Notes under the pieces: model-generated
Database searches by the model: none
Seen by the model: only the letters and a program-made list of their open reading frames with translations
Told to the model about the DNA's origin: nothing
Program-made: the position numbers and the translations under genes
NCBI RefSeq assembly: GCF_003605435.1
Contig: NZ_QXQB01000001.1
Span: forward strand, 1,521,188 to 1,585,187
Direction: 5' to 3'
DNA: 64,000 bases
From: Paenibacillus pinisoli
GTDB taxonomy: Bacteria; Bacillota; Bacilli; Paenibacillales; Paenibacillaceae
Part shown: positions 18,868-26,903 of the stretch, one piece after another
How the letters are laid out: every line of letters begins with the position of its first letter
Numbering within the stretch: position 1 is the stretch's first letter

Positions 18868-19350
18868 TTATTCTCCCTTCTCCTGTTTCGCTAATTTGGC
18901 TTTCAGTTCCTCGATCTCGCGGCGCAGTGCCTTCTTCTCCAGATCGTCCATCATGCTATCGAATTGCGAGCCTGCAGCAGGCTCTTCCTTGCCGTATGAA
19001 GTGCCCCAATTGTTCGGAGGCGTATTGTTCTGATATTGATTGAAGCCGCCGTTGTAGCCAGTGTGGTGCGGGCCGTTATGCGGACCATTGTGAGGGCCAT
19101 AGCCGCCGCCGAAGCCGTTGTTATGACCATTGCCGTACCCATGCGGGCCGAACGCGCCATAGATGGGCGGCTCTTTCGGCACAACCAGACCAGCGATAAT
19201 GTAGATGAAGATGGCCATACCGCTCGATAGGACAGTGATGACAATGAGCAGTATCCGTATAAGTGTCGCATCCACATTCAGCATTTCACTTAGCCCGCCG
19301 CACAGGCCGAGCAATTTCTTATCCCGTCTGGAGCGATATAGCTTTTTCAA
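18868..19350 (-). CDS. PspC-domain membrane protein
   Basis: A 160-residue protein. The first 60 residues form a PspC domain ([20 protein letters not shown], then a transmembrane helix around [20 protein letters not shown]). A glycine/asparagine/histidine-rich low-complexity linker (about 70-120) follows, and the last 35 residues are a charged helix resembling PspA-type coiled coil. The start is TTG at 19348-19350, overlapping the preceding pspA stop (TTGA), with AAGGAGG ten bases upstream. PspC proteins commonly sense or transmit membrane stress with PspA. Confidence 0.85.
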   Translation of the reverse strand: MKKLYRSRRDKKLLGLCGGLSEMLNVDATLIRILLIVITVLSSGMAIFIYIIAGLVVPKEPPIYGAFGPHGYGNGHNNGFGGGYGPHNGPHNGPHHTGYNGGFNQYQNNTPPNNWGTSYGKEEPAAGSQFDSMMDDLEKKALRREIEELKAKLAKQEKGE

Positions 19351-20033
19351 GACGACCAACCCTCCTTCTCAAGTTTGCGTTTCAATTCGGCAAGCTCGCG
19401 CTCAATCACGGACTTGACCGTATTGCCGACGCCCCCTTGATCGAATTCTCTTCCCATTCGGCGCACATCCCGCAAGCTTCTGGCTTCCTGCTCCAGATCG
19501 CTGATGCGATCCTCCATTTGGCGGAACATCGTGCCTGGGTGAGCCCCGTCGGATACGCCCCCCTGTAGTCTGCTGTTCATGCGCTGCTGCAATCTGACCG
19601 ATTCCATGCGGGCTGTGTAGTACTCGCGCTTATCGTATACGGTCTGGTATTCGCTGCGCATCTCGCGCAATTGCTCCTCCAGATCCATCGTGTTTTGCCG
19701 GCTTTGCTCGTACAGCTCTCTATATTGTGCAGAGCGCTCCTCGCAGCTTGCCTTCTCATGAAGGGCGATGCGCGCCATGTTCTCTTCTCCGGCTTTGAGG
19801 GCCGTCATCGCTTGCTGCTCGCGGCGTTCCTTCTGCGCTTCAGCCTGCAGCCACTGCGCCCGGAGATGATTGCTGTGATTCGCATATTGCTGATGGAGCT
19901 TCTCGGCCTGGATGATATCCTCTCGCGTTGACCAGAGGAACTGATCGATCATCCGTACCGGATCTTCCGCTTTCTCCAGCCTCTCGTTCAACGTTGCGAC
20001 TGTAATGTCTCGGATACGACGTGCAATGCTCAT
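19347..20033 (-). CDS. Second PspA/IM30 family protein
   Basis: A 228-residue PspA paralogue, divergent from the one at 18141. The N-terminus, MSIARRIRDITVATLNERLE then KAEDPVRMIDQFLWSTREDI, fits the family, and the rest is continuous coiled coil with many Gln, Glu and Arg. The ending, ELAELKRKLEKEGW, is shared with the tail of the PspC protein next to it. ATG 20031-20033 is preceded by AGGAGGACATATAG. It follows the small membrane gene in what looks like one operon. Confidence 0.9.
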   Translation of the reverse strand: MSIARRIRDITVATLNERLEKAEDPVRMIDQFLWSTREDIIQAEKLHQQYANHSNHLRAQWLQAEAQKERREQQAMTALKAGEENMARIALHEKASCEERSAQYRELYEQSRQNTMDLEEQLREMRSEYQTVYDKREYYTARMESVRLQQRMNSRLQGGVSDGAHPGTMFRQMEDRISDLEQEARSLRDVRRMGREFDQGGVGNTVKSVIERELAELKRKLEKEGWSS

Positions 20034-20073
20034 CTATATGTCCTCCTAACCCGTTTATCTATACTTCTTTATA

Positions 20074-20364
20074 TTAATAGGATCTCTTGTTTCTGAACAG
20101 CGATACTCCGACAGCGATCAATCCGATTGCCAGCAAGAGCATGAAGAATCCGCCGAGCTTGCCCAGCAGCATCACGCCGCCGATTGCGATCAGAACGCCG
20201 CCGATCACTTTCTTATTGTTCATCCACCCTACTACGCCAAAGCCGATGAGGATGAATGGGAGCAGAAGTCCAAAAATCCAACCCAGATTAATATTGAATA
20301 CATTCAGAACGGCCAAGCCGCCAATGACAATTAGCAGTACACCAAGTGCGCTTTTTCCATTCAT
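20074..20364 (-). CDS. Small LiaI/LiaF-like membrane protein
   Basis: A 96-residue, very hydrophobic protein with three or four membrane segments, separated by short charged turns (GWMNNKKV, FRNKRSY). This resembles LiaI and the N-terminal membrane half of LiaF (DUF5668 type); a full-length LiaF is missing here. It is the first gene of the stress operon, so it may anchor PspA at the membrane as LiaI does for LiaH. ATG 20364 was chosen; the TTG two codons earlier, six bases after AGGAG, is an alternative. Confidence 0.75.
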   Translation of the reverse strand: MNGKSALGVLLIVIGGLAVLNVFNINLGWIFGLLLPFILIGFGVVGWMNNKKVIGGVLIAIGGVMLLGKLGGFFMLLLAIGLIAVGVSLFRNKRSY

Positions 20365-20523
20365 GTCCAAATCCCTCTCCTTTCTTCTATTAGAATTCTT
20401 TCATTTTTGATGATTCAACCTTGTTCAGCAGCTCTTGCTTATGTACCTAGTATAGATCGTTCAAACCCTTTATAAAACGGACTTTCGGCGGTTTTTGAAC
20501 TAGACTTAGGTCGAGTCGCGTCC

Positions 20524-20539
20524 CCGCCTCTAGAGGCGG
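20524..20539. promoter_or_regulatory. 16-bp perfect palindrome in the leader of the NlpC/P60 gene
   Basis: CCGCCTCTAGAGGCGG is completely self-complementary. It lies about 90 bases before the hydrolase start, in the gap between divergent genes, so it could be an operator for either gene or an RNA hairpin in the leader. No known riboswitch was recognised in the leader. Confidence 0.45.
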
Positions 20540-20625
20540 AATTGGGCACAGGACCATATTTTGTGGGGTTAAAACGGTTCCAAAGCCTATGTTACGGTAG
20601 TTGTACCAACCAGGAGGTGCAAACA

Positions 20626-21195
20626 ATGAAACAAAACATATTCGCGAAAACACTCGTAGCAGGCGCCGTAACAACAGCGTTGCTTGTAACAGGATTTACA
20701 CCATTGCAGCACGGAGCAGATACTACGGCATATGCCGCAACAGCATCGAGCAAATCAGCCAAGATTGAAGCAACAATCAAGCTGGGCGGCAAGTATATGG
20801 GTACGCCTTACGAATTCGGATCGAACCGCAGCAATACAAGAACGTTCGATTGCTCCGATTTCGTCAAGCATATCTTTAAACAAGCGGCAGGCGTGACACT
20901 GCCCGGATCTTCCGCCACTCAAGCAAGCTATGTGAAGAAGCATTCCACTGTGAAGACAAGCTGGTCCAGCCTGAAGCGCGGCGATCTCGTATTCTTCATG
21001 TCTTATAAAGGCTCCAGCGCATCGAATTATTCCAAGCTCAACAAGTCGAAGCAGAAAGTAACGCATGTCGCTCTGTACTTGGGCAACGGCAAAGTGCTGC
21101 ACACGTATTCCCAAAAAAGCGGCGGCGTACGCGTCGACTCCATCAAAGGCACACAATGGGAACACCGCATGATCTTCGGCGGCAGCGTACTGTAG
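20626..21195 (+). CDS. Secreted NlpC/P60 peptidoglycan endopeptidase
   Basis: A 189-residue exported cysteine peptidase predicted to cleave peptide stems of the cell wall. The signal peptide runs to about residue 37 (TAYAATA). The catalytic core shows Cys76 in FDCSDFVKHIF, His147 in KVTHVALYLGNG, and a polar third residue (His in VLHTY). There is no separate wall-binding domain, so it is a minimal P60 enzyme. ATG 20626 is preceded by AGGAGGTG. It is divergent from the Lia/Psp stress operon, which makes joint control by envelope stress plausible but unproven. Confidence 0.92.
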   Translation: MKQNIFAKTLVAGAVTTALLVTGFTPLQHGADTTAYAATASSKSAKIEATIKLGGKYMGTPYEFGSNRSNTRTFDCSDFVKHIFKQAAGVTLPGSSATQASYVKKHSTVKTSWSSLKRGDLVFFMSYKGSSASNYSKLNKSKQKVTHVALYLGNGKVLHTYSQKSGGVRVDSIKGTQWEHRMIFGGSVL

Positions 21196-21231
21196 AGATT
21201 GTGTGATTCATCTATTATATCCGTTTCGAAA

Positions 21232-21275
21232 AATGCCGAAGGGGCCATCACGCGCTCCTTCGGCATTCTTTATTT
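21232..21275 (+). terminator. Intrinsic terminator of the NlpC/P60 gene
   Basis: AATGCCGAAGG and CCTTCGGCATT form an 11-bp stem followed by TCTTTATTT, 37 bases after the stop codon. Confidence 0.85.
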
Positions 21276-21420
21276 GATCGTTACATATCGCATATCGCTT
21301 CTCGACAGCAGCTTGCCTTCGGTTGCTTTGAATGGGCTGAGGTCAAGCGCTTTGGCCGAGCTACCACATCATAGATCGCATACCCTCGGCTACACACGCT
21401 GCTAAGTACCGTTAAATCAA

Positions 21421-22371
21421 GAATCAGCACTTTTGGCGCGTGCAGCGTTACGTAGCACCGTTGCAGCTTCGAATTGAGCGAATTTGAGCTTCTAACGACG
21501 CACAGCAACGCTGCATTTACGAATCAGCACTTTTGGCGCGTGCAGCGTTGCGTGGTACCGTTGCAGCTTCGAATTGAGCGAATTCGAGCTTCTAACGACG
21601 CACAGCAACGCTGCATTCACGAATCAGCACTTTTGGCGCGTGCAGCGTTGCGTAGCACCGTTGCAGCTTCGAATTGAGTGAATTCGAGCTTCTAACGTCG
21701 CACAGCAACGCTGCATTCACGAATCAGCACTTTTGGCGCGTGCAACGTTGCGTAGCACCGTTGCAGCTTCGAATTGAGCGAATTTGAGCTTCTAACGACG
21801 CACAGCAACGCTGCATTCACGAATCAGCACTTTTGGCGCGTGCAGCGTTGCGTAGCACCGTTGCAGCTTCGAAATGAGCGAATTCGAGCTTCTAACGACG
21901 CACAGCAACGCTGCATTCACGAATCAGCACTTTTGGCGCGTGCAGCGTTGCGTGGCACCGTTGCAGCTTCGAATTGAGCGAATTCGAGCTTCTAACGACG
22001 CACAGCAACGCTGCATTCACGAATCAGCACTTTTGGCGCGTGCAGCGTTGCGTGGCACCGTTGCAGCTTCGAATTGAGCGAATTCGAGCTTCTAACGACG
22101 CACAGCAACGCTGCATTCACGAATCAGCACTTTTGGCGCGTGCAGCGTTGCGTGGCACCGTTGCAGCTTCGAATTGAGCGAATTCGAGCTTCTAACGACG
22201 CACAGCAACGCTGCATTCACGAATCAGCACTTTTGGCGCGTGCAGCGTTGCGTGGCACCGTTGCAGCTTCGAATTGAGCGAATTCGAGCTTCTAACGACG
22301 CACAGCAACGCTGCATTCACGAATCAGCACTTTTGGCGCGTGCAGCGTTGCGTGGCACCGTTGCAGCTTCG
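21421..22371. repeat. Tandem array of 9.5 copies of a 100-bp unit
   Basis: GAATCAGCACTTTTGGCGCG recurs at 21421 and then every 100 bases up to 22321, where the last copy stops after 50 bases. The four copies between 21921 and 22320 read as identical, while the first five differ at a few sites (for example GTAGCACC versus GTGGCACC), which suggests recent expansion at the right end. Within a unit, TGCAGCGTTG and CAACGCTGCA are inverted, and CGAATT/AATTCG form a second dyad. Frames of 67 codons overlap every 100 bases, but since 100 is not a multiple of three no repeat protein is encoded. The array follows the NlpC/P60 terminator. Confidence 0.95.
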
Positions 22372-22441
22372 TTGAAATTGCAACTCTGCCAAACAAGTAC
22401 GAACGTATTGCGTCGCAACACGTTCTACGCCTTTTTAGACT

Positions 22442-22640
22442 TTATTTCTGGGTGAAACGGATTAGCCCCTTGAGGTTGTCCAGATGCTTTTCCAGATGAT
22501 CCATCGTCTCGAAGAAGCCATACTCTTTGCCATATCCAGCACGGTTTGCAGCGCTTCGGCTGATATGTAGTGAGCGATGTTGATTAGCTTTGTGCGGCCG
22601 TCCTGCTCATCGAAGATGATCATACGCCTTAGCCGCATGT
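22442..22640 (-). pseudogene. Remnant of an SRPBCC (AHSA1-like) protein gene
   Basis: The C-terminal part of an activator-of-Hsp90 homologue 1-like protein can be read in two frames. Upstream on the minus strand comes MIIFDEQDGRTKLINIAHYI, and after a one-base loss near 22530 the other frame continues KEYGFFETMDHLEKHLDNLK to a TAA at 22442. The N-terminal two thirds are missing. Next to it, 22642-22848 (minus) holds a 68-codon open frame with no recognisable family and no clear ribosome binding site, possibly another remnant. Confidence 0.6.
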
Positions 22641-22854
22641 CTCATTCTCGTTTGAACTTACCGGCCGAACTTTTCGCTGAATGGATCGGAGTCAGTGTTT
22701 CACCCGTTATAGTATCCAATTTAATTAGTTCATATCGGCCGGCCTGTTCATTTTCGGGATCAATCCACTTCCACATCCACATGTAAATATAATCATAAAA
22801 AAACAAACATCTCATCCGTGTCTTGCAGCAAAAAATCGGCTTCACCACTAAGAT

Positions 22855-23130
22855 TCAACCTTCCCAATGACTTATCGTATAGATGCAGCAATTATCCCCC
22901 CTCAGAATATGGCCGCCCCTTATAATTTCAACTTCTAAGCCAAGCACCTCCTGGAACATCTCCAGTTCCCATTTGTACAGATTGAAGCAGGCTTTCGCCG
23001 CCTCACAAATTGGACAATGCTTCTCTATATAACTGCAGCTTCCCTCTTCTTGTGCGATTTCTTCGGCCATATAGCCTTCAGCTGTTCAGAATTGCCCTGT
23101 GCACGCAACGAGCGGCTCAATAGCGTTTTT
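22855..23130 (-). pseudogene. Remnant of a SufR/ArsR-like regulator with a cysteine cluster
   Basis: The 71-codon frame 22855-23070 contains YIEKHCPICEAAKACFNLYK, then VLGLEVEIIRGGHILRGDNC and CIY. This is the pattern of the C-terminal Cys cluster found in winged-helix regulators of the SufR type (about 200-230 residues when complete). Upstream, LTAEGY continues the homology, but a stop codon and a frame change near 23085 separate it from any N-terminal part, and no winged helix is found. I therefore read it as a decayed gene; expression of the fragment cannot be excluded. Confidence 0.6.
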
Positions 23131-23158
23131 CTTTGTGAAAGAAGGCGAAGCCGGTTAA

Positions 23159-23350
23159 GTGTCCGGCAACCCGCAATTTGCCGACTCGTTCACTCCTTGC
23201 GTTGCGATAGGATTTGGGGAGGCATCATTGCAAAATAGTCAAACGGCAGGCGATACCTTAGTGTCAGGAATTACGATTACCATGCTGTTTGTTCTTGGAC
23301 TGGCGCTGCCTAGCTTTGCAGCCAGCATCCGCACCAAAAATGCTCATTAA
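23159..23350 (+). pseudogene. C-terminal remnant of an MFS-type transporter
   Basis: A 63-codon frame ends in a clear transmembrane helix, TLVSGITITMLFVLGLALPS, and a short basic tail. The length, lone helix and absence of a ribosome binding site suggest the last helix of a major facilitator protein whose body has been lost. It is divergent from the cysteine-cluster regulator remnant, a common arrangement for a transporter and its regulator. No other gene is seen between 22376 and 23553. Confidence 0.4.
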
Positions 23351-23553
23351 TCAACAGATTACTAAGTTCCATAATTTTCTCTTCATTAAAGAGAAAGAAT
23401 CGATCTTAATCTTTCTGTATTGCGGGTTGATTTCTTTTCCCCTATTCATGGAAATCGCTAAATTTCCTTATCAATGTAATTCAATAAAAGGCGGCATCAA
23501 TGGTATCATTACAAGCATATGGACATTCTTGATGGATTGAGGGAATACAATCG

Positions 23554-25002
23554 ATGTGGAAACCTGACCGAGAGAGCAAGAAACCGCTGTACGCCCAGAT
23601 CGCGGATCACCTGGAGCAGCGCATATCCTATGGCGAGTTTCCGCCCGGCAGCCAGCTGCCTTCGGAGCGAAAATTGGCCGAGCAGCTCGGCGTGAACCGC
23701 AGCACGGTTATTCTGGCGTTCTCCGAGCTTCGCTCTATGGGGATAATTGAAGGGAAATCCGGCAGCGGCACGCGCGTTACGATGACCAAATGGGGTGCGA
23801 CGCCCAAGCATACGCCAAATTGGAAGCGGTACGCCGAAGGCGGCAACTTTTTGCCCAATCTGCCGTTCATGAGACGCATTCGGGAAGCGCTAAGCGGGGC
23901 TCCTGCCCTGATTGATTTCGCCAGCGGGGAGCTGTCGGGCGATCTGGCGCCGAGCGAGGAAATTTCAAATCTGATGAGCCGCCATCAATATACGGCTTAT
24001 CTGGGCTACGACCATCCTCAAGGGTATATCCCGCTAAGACAAGTGCTGGTACCCTATCTGAACAAATACCGTCAAATTCAGACGACCGAGTCGTCCATTC
24101 TGATTACATCGGGTTCTCAGCAATCCTTGTATCTCATTACCCAATGCTTATTGTCTCCCGGAGATGCTGTAGCGATCGAGGACCCATCCTACTGCTACTC
24201 ACTGCCAATGTTTCAATCCGCCGGTCTCCGGCTGTTCCGTCTGCCCGTTGACCGGGACGGCGCATGTCCGGAGGATCTTCGCGCCTTGTACCGGCGGCAC
24301 CGGATCAAGATGGTCTTCCTGAATCCGAACTACCAAAACCCAACTGGCGCCGTACTCGGCATGGAGCGCCGGAAGCGTCTGCTGGAGCTGGCAAGCGAGC
24401 TTGGCCTTCCCGTTGTGGAGGATGATCCGTTCAGCCTCACCTCCTACGGAGGCATGCCGCCAGCGCCGCTGAAAGCGATGGATGCCGCCGGTTCTGTCCT
24501 CTATATCGGTTCGTTCTCGAAGATTGCGGCATCGGGCCTCCGTGTCGGCTGGATGGTTGCGCCCAATGCCATTGTAGAGAGACTGGCTGATGCCCGGCAG
24601 CAGATGGACTTTGGCCTAAGCGTCATTCCCCAGCAAGTCGCCGCCCAGTTCCTGAAATCCGATTATTTCGAGCCGCATCTGGACCGGCTGCGCATGCAGC
24701 TGCAGTTCAAGCGCGATTTGCTGATCGCCGCACTGAAGCGTGAGCTGACCGGCCTGATCTCATTCACGGTGCCGGAGGGCGGTCTGCATCTGTGGTGCAA
24801 GCTGGTGCCGCAGGTCCATGACGGCAAGCTGCTGGAGGAAGCGATCCGCAGAGGCGTCGTGTTCGTGCCGGGCAGCGTGTACGGCTCCGATTCCGGCTAT
24901 GTGCGCTTTACCTTCGCAAGGGCCAGAGCCGAGGACATCGATGCCGGCATCTCACGGTTCGCCGAAGCGCTGCGCGCCTTGCTGGAGGTGCCTTCTCCCT
25001 GA
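23554..25002 (+). CDS. MocR/GabR-family regulator (GntR helix-turn-helix plus aminotransferase)
   Basis: A 482-residue regulator with an N-terminal GntR winged helix (about residues 10-75; PLYAQIADHLEQRI, LPSERKLAEQLGVNRSTV) fused to a class I aminotransferase-like domain. The PLP lysine lies in YIGSFSKIAASGLRVGW, and the aromatic/Asp pocket includes NPNYQNPTGA and VEDDPFS. MocR proteins use PLP or its adducts as the sensed ligand, often for vitamin B6, GABA or taurine genes. The target is not obvious here: upstream lies decayed sequence and downstream a small membrane protein, so it may act elsewhere. Confidence 0.92.
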   Translation: MWKPDRESKKPLYAQIADHLEQRISYGEFPPGSQLPSERKLAEQLGVNRSTVILAFSELRSMGIIEGKSGSGTRVTMTKWGATPKHTPNWKRYAEGGNFLPNLPFMRRIREALSGAPALIDFASGELSGDLAPSEEISNLMSRHQYTAYLGYDHPQGYIPLRQVLVPYLNKYRQIQTTESSILITSGSQQSLYLITQCLLSPGDAVAIEDPSYCYSLPMFQSAGLRLFRLPVDRDGACPEDLRALYRRHRIKMVFLNPNYQNPTGAVLGMERRKRLLELASELGLPVVEDDPFSLTSYGGMPPAPLKAMDAAGSVLYIGSFSKIAASGLRVGWMVAPNAIVERLADARQQMDFGLSVIPQQVAAQFLKSDYFEPHLDRLRMQLQFKRDLLIAALKRELTGLISFTVPEGGLHLWCKLVPQVHDGKLLEEAIRRGVVFVPGSVYGSDSGYVRFTFARARAEDIDAGISRFAEALRALLEVPSP

Positions 25003-25010
25003 ATCAAAAT

Positions 25011-25036
25011 AACCTCCGGGCTATAGCCCGGAGGTT
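25011..25036. terminator. 26-bp palindromic hairpin between convergent genes
   Basis: AACCTCCGGGCTATAGCCCGGAGGTT is a perfect inverted repeat. A T-rich stretch follows on the minus strand, so it best terminates the small membrane-protein gene, and it begins 8 bases after the mocR stop. Confidence 0.7.
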
Positions 25037-25070
25037 ACGTATATCGTAGCATGGCTTCATTCGCCGGCCC

Positions 25071-25265
25071 TTACAGCCATATTAATAGCGCTGCTACTAT
25101 TATAATGCCTGCAATGTAGATGATGCCGAGACGCAGCCACTTGCGTCCGGTTTGCTGGGAATAACGCGGATCCTCCACCTTGTTGCTTGCGGAGCGGCCA
25201 ACCAAAATGGTCGAGATCAAGCCGGCTGCCATAACCAATATAATAATGAGGTACAACCATTCCAT
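25071..25265 (-). CDS. Small two-helix membrane protein
   Basis: A 64-residue protein with hydrophobic segments at both ends (EWLYLIIILVMAAGLISTIL and IIYIAGIIIVAALLIWL) joined by a 25-residue charged loop. No family recognised. ATG 25263-25265 has AGGTGAT four bases upstream; the open frame begins three codons earlier. A hairpin follows at 25011. Confidence 0.65.
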   Translation of the reverse strand: MEWLYLIIILVMAAGLISTILVGRSASNKVEDPRYSQQTGRKWLRLGIIYIAGIIIVAALLIWL

Positions 25266-25384
25266 AATTATCACCTGCCTGATGAATGATTATACAGCCA
25301 TTATAAATAGAGGCTGACGCTTTCGCACCCGCCATTGCAGAATTGTTTCCACCATCCATTTGCCAGCGCGAACGCATTCATTTC

Positions 25385-26686
25385 TTACAATAAAGGAAGC
25401 TCAACATGCACCTCTGTGCCCGCATGAAGCTCACTCTTCACCTCGATACGCCCTTCAAAGTGGTCCGTCAGCTTTTTCACCATAAAGAGCCCAATTCCTT
25501 GACCGCTCTTATCTGTATTCATTTTCTCATACTTACGGAATAGCTTCTCCAACTGCTCATTCGTCATCCCGACGCCATGATCGCGAATATCCAGAAGCAG
25601 CATCCCATCCCGAAGAGCGGCTTGCACCGATACCGATGAACCTTCATGGCTGTATTTGATCGCATTGCTGATCAGATTGGAGACGATGAGCTTGAAGCCG
25701 ATGCTGCTGCCATAGATTTGAGCTTCCTGCACTTCAATCAGTGCCTGGCACTCCACTCCTTGGGTACGCGCTTTTGTAGACATCATATCCAGCACCTCGT
25801 CCAACAAAGGCTTTACGCTCACCGCTTCCTTCTGCCACAGCGTATCTGTCGATAGCAGCTGCTCTGTATTGATGATATGGGCGATTTCATGATCGATCAC
25901 GTCCACATAATCGACGATAGCTTGCAGCTTGCGCCGATGATCCTCGCCAAGCTCGCCGCGGGGGCTGAGCATCAGCATTGCATAAGCGCGTATCACGGTC
26001 AGCGGGTTGCGCACCTCATGCGATACGGCATGGGCAAAATCAAGCTTTTGCTTATAAAGATCCATCTCCGACTGCATCTCCATATGCACGGCAGGGGACG
26101 GGAAAATGACCGAACGTTTGGTATCCCCATAGAACATAGAAGGGGCCAGGGAATCATCCGTCATAAAATATTCATGAAATCGCAGCATCTCATTCTGCAC
26201 ATGAGCGGGTATAATGTTGGCATTATAAGCGCATACGCCCACCATTCGGGCATTCTGAACGGAAGCATCGCAGCGGTGCTCATAAGTGATAAGCTGTTCC
26301 TCGATCTTCGCATCCTCATCCCATGGCACATGGCCCCATGACCGTATAGCCCGCAGGTCCTGCTGCAAGGGCGTGAACAGCCTGGCGAAATTGTTCATGA
26401 CATCCGTCACCAGCAGCATGCCGTGCTCATAATAAAACTCGGCATGATTGACGTAATGTATCCGTTCCATAGCCTCGCTTCCTACACGGGCGGCAAGCGC
26501 TTCGATAATTTCATGATAGTTCGATTCACTATCGATTAATACGACATGTTCGTCTTGAATAAGTCCGTTGATTAGAAACGATGCGGCATTTTTAATATAA
26601 GCATCGTGATTCGAAAAGTAGTAGAGAATGTGCGCTCCATTAGTCACGTCGACTTGATCCATTAGAGATATCGTATTCGGGCTCAT
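25385..26686 (-). CDS. MEDS-domain sensor histidine kinase
   Basis: A 433-residue soluble kinase. Residues 15-200 match the MEDS domain (sensory domain first described in methanogens and the methylotroph regulator DcmR; HILYYFSNHDAYIKNAASFL, GLIQDEHVVLIDSE), which is thought to sense small carbon compounds. A HisKA region follows with the phospho-accepting His in HAVSHEVRNPL, then an ATPase with NAIKYS (N box), DIRDHGVGM and GQGIGLFMVKKL. No transmembrane helix is seen and no response regulator gene lies beside it, so it is an orphan kinase. ATG 26684-26686 (AAGGAAG upstream) was preferred over earlier starts. Confidence 0.85.
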   Translation of the reverse strand: MSPNTISLMDQVDVTNGAHILYYFSNHDAYIKNAASFLINGLIQDEHVVLIDSESNYHEIIEALAARVGSEAMERIHYVNHAEFYYEHGMLLVTDVMNNFARLFTPLQQDLRAIRSWGHVPWDEDAKIEEQLITYEHRCDASVQNARMVGVCAYNANIIPAHVQNEMLRFHEYFMTDDSLAPSMFYGDTKRSVIFPSPAVHMEMQSEMDLYKQKLDFAHAVSHEVRNPLTVIRAYAMLMLSPRGELGEDHRRKLQAIVDYVDVIDHEIAHIINTEQLLSTDTLWQKEAVSVKPLLDEVLDMMSTKARTQGVECQALIEVQEAQIYGSSIGFKLIVSNLISNAIKYSHEGSSVSVQAALRDGMLLLDIRDHGVGMTNEQLEKLFRKYEKMNTDKSGQGIGLFMVKKLTDHFEGRIEVKSELHAGTEVHVELPLL

Positions 26687-26853
26687 CACATACTTCCTTC
26701 GCGTTATAGTTGGCTTCACCTTACTCATTCTACGCGTGAAGTGCCTTCCCTTTATTCCCGACAAAAAAGACATGAAAAGATTAATTAATGCATAATTTTT
26801 CCTATTTTAAGCATTAAAATGAAATGAAATTTTGAATTCATTTTCGCTTCCAT

Positions 26854-26891
26854 AGAAAAAAAGCGGCTATACCATTAGGCATAACCGCTTT
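26854..26891 (-). terminator. Intrinsic terminator of the siderophore-binding protein gene
   Basis: AAAGCGG-TAT and ATA-CCGCTTT arms with a ten-base loop, followed by seven T on the minus strand, 12 bases after the stop codon. Confidence 0.85.
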
Positions 26892-26903
26892 ACTCACTTC
26901 TAT

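Noticed and set aside
20474..20600. c-di-AMP (ydaO) riboswitch before the NlpC/P60 gene
   Set aside because: The conserved GGGGAGC/AGGGCAA-type blocks were not found; only a palindrome is present.
21421..22371. CRISPR array
   Set aside because: The unit is repeated end to end without unique spacers, so it is a plain tandem repeat; no cas gene is in the window.
21774..22455. Series of overlapping 67-93 codon frames in the 100-bp array
   Set aside because: They are copies of one frame in a 100-base repeat, with no ribosome binding site; the period is not divisible by three.
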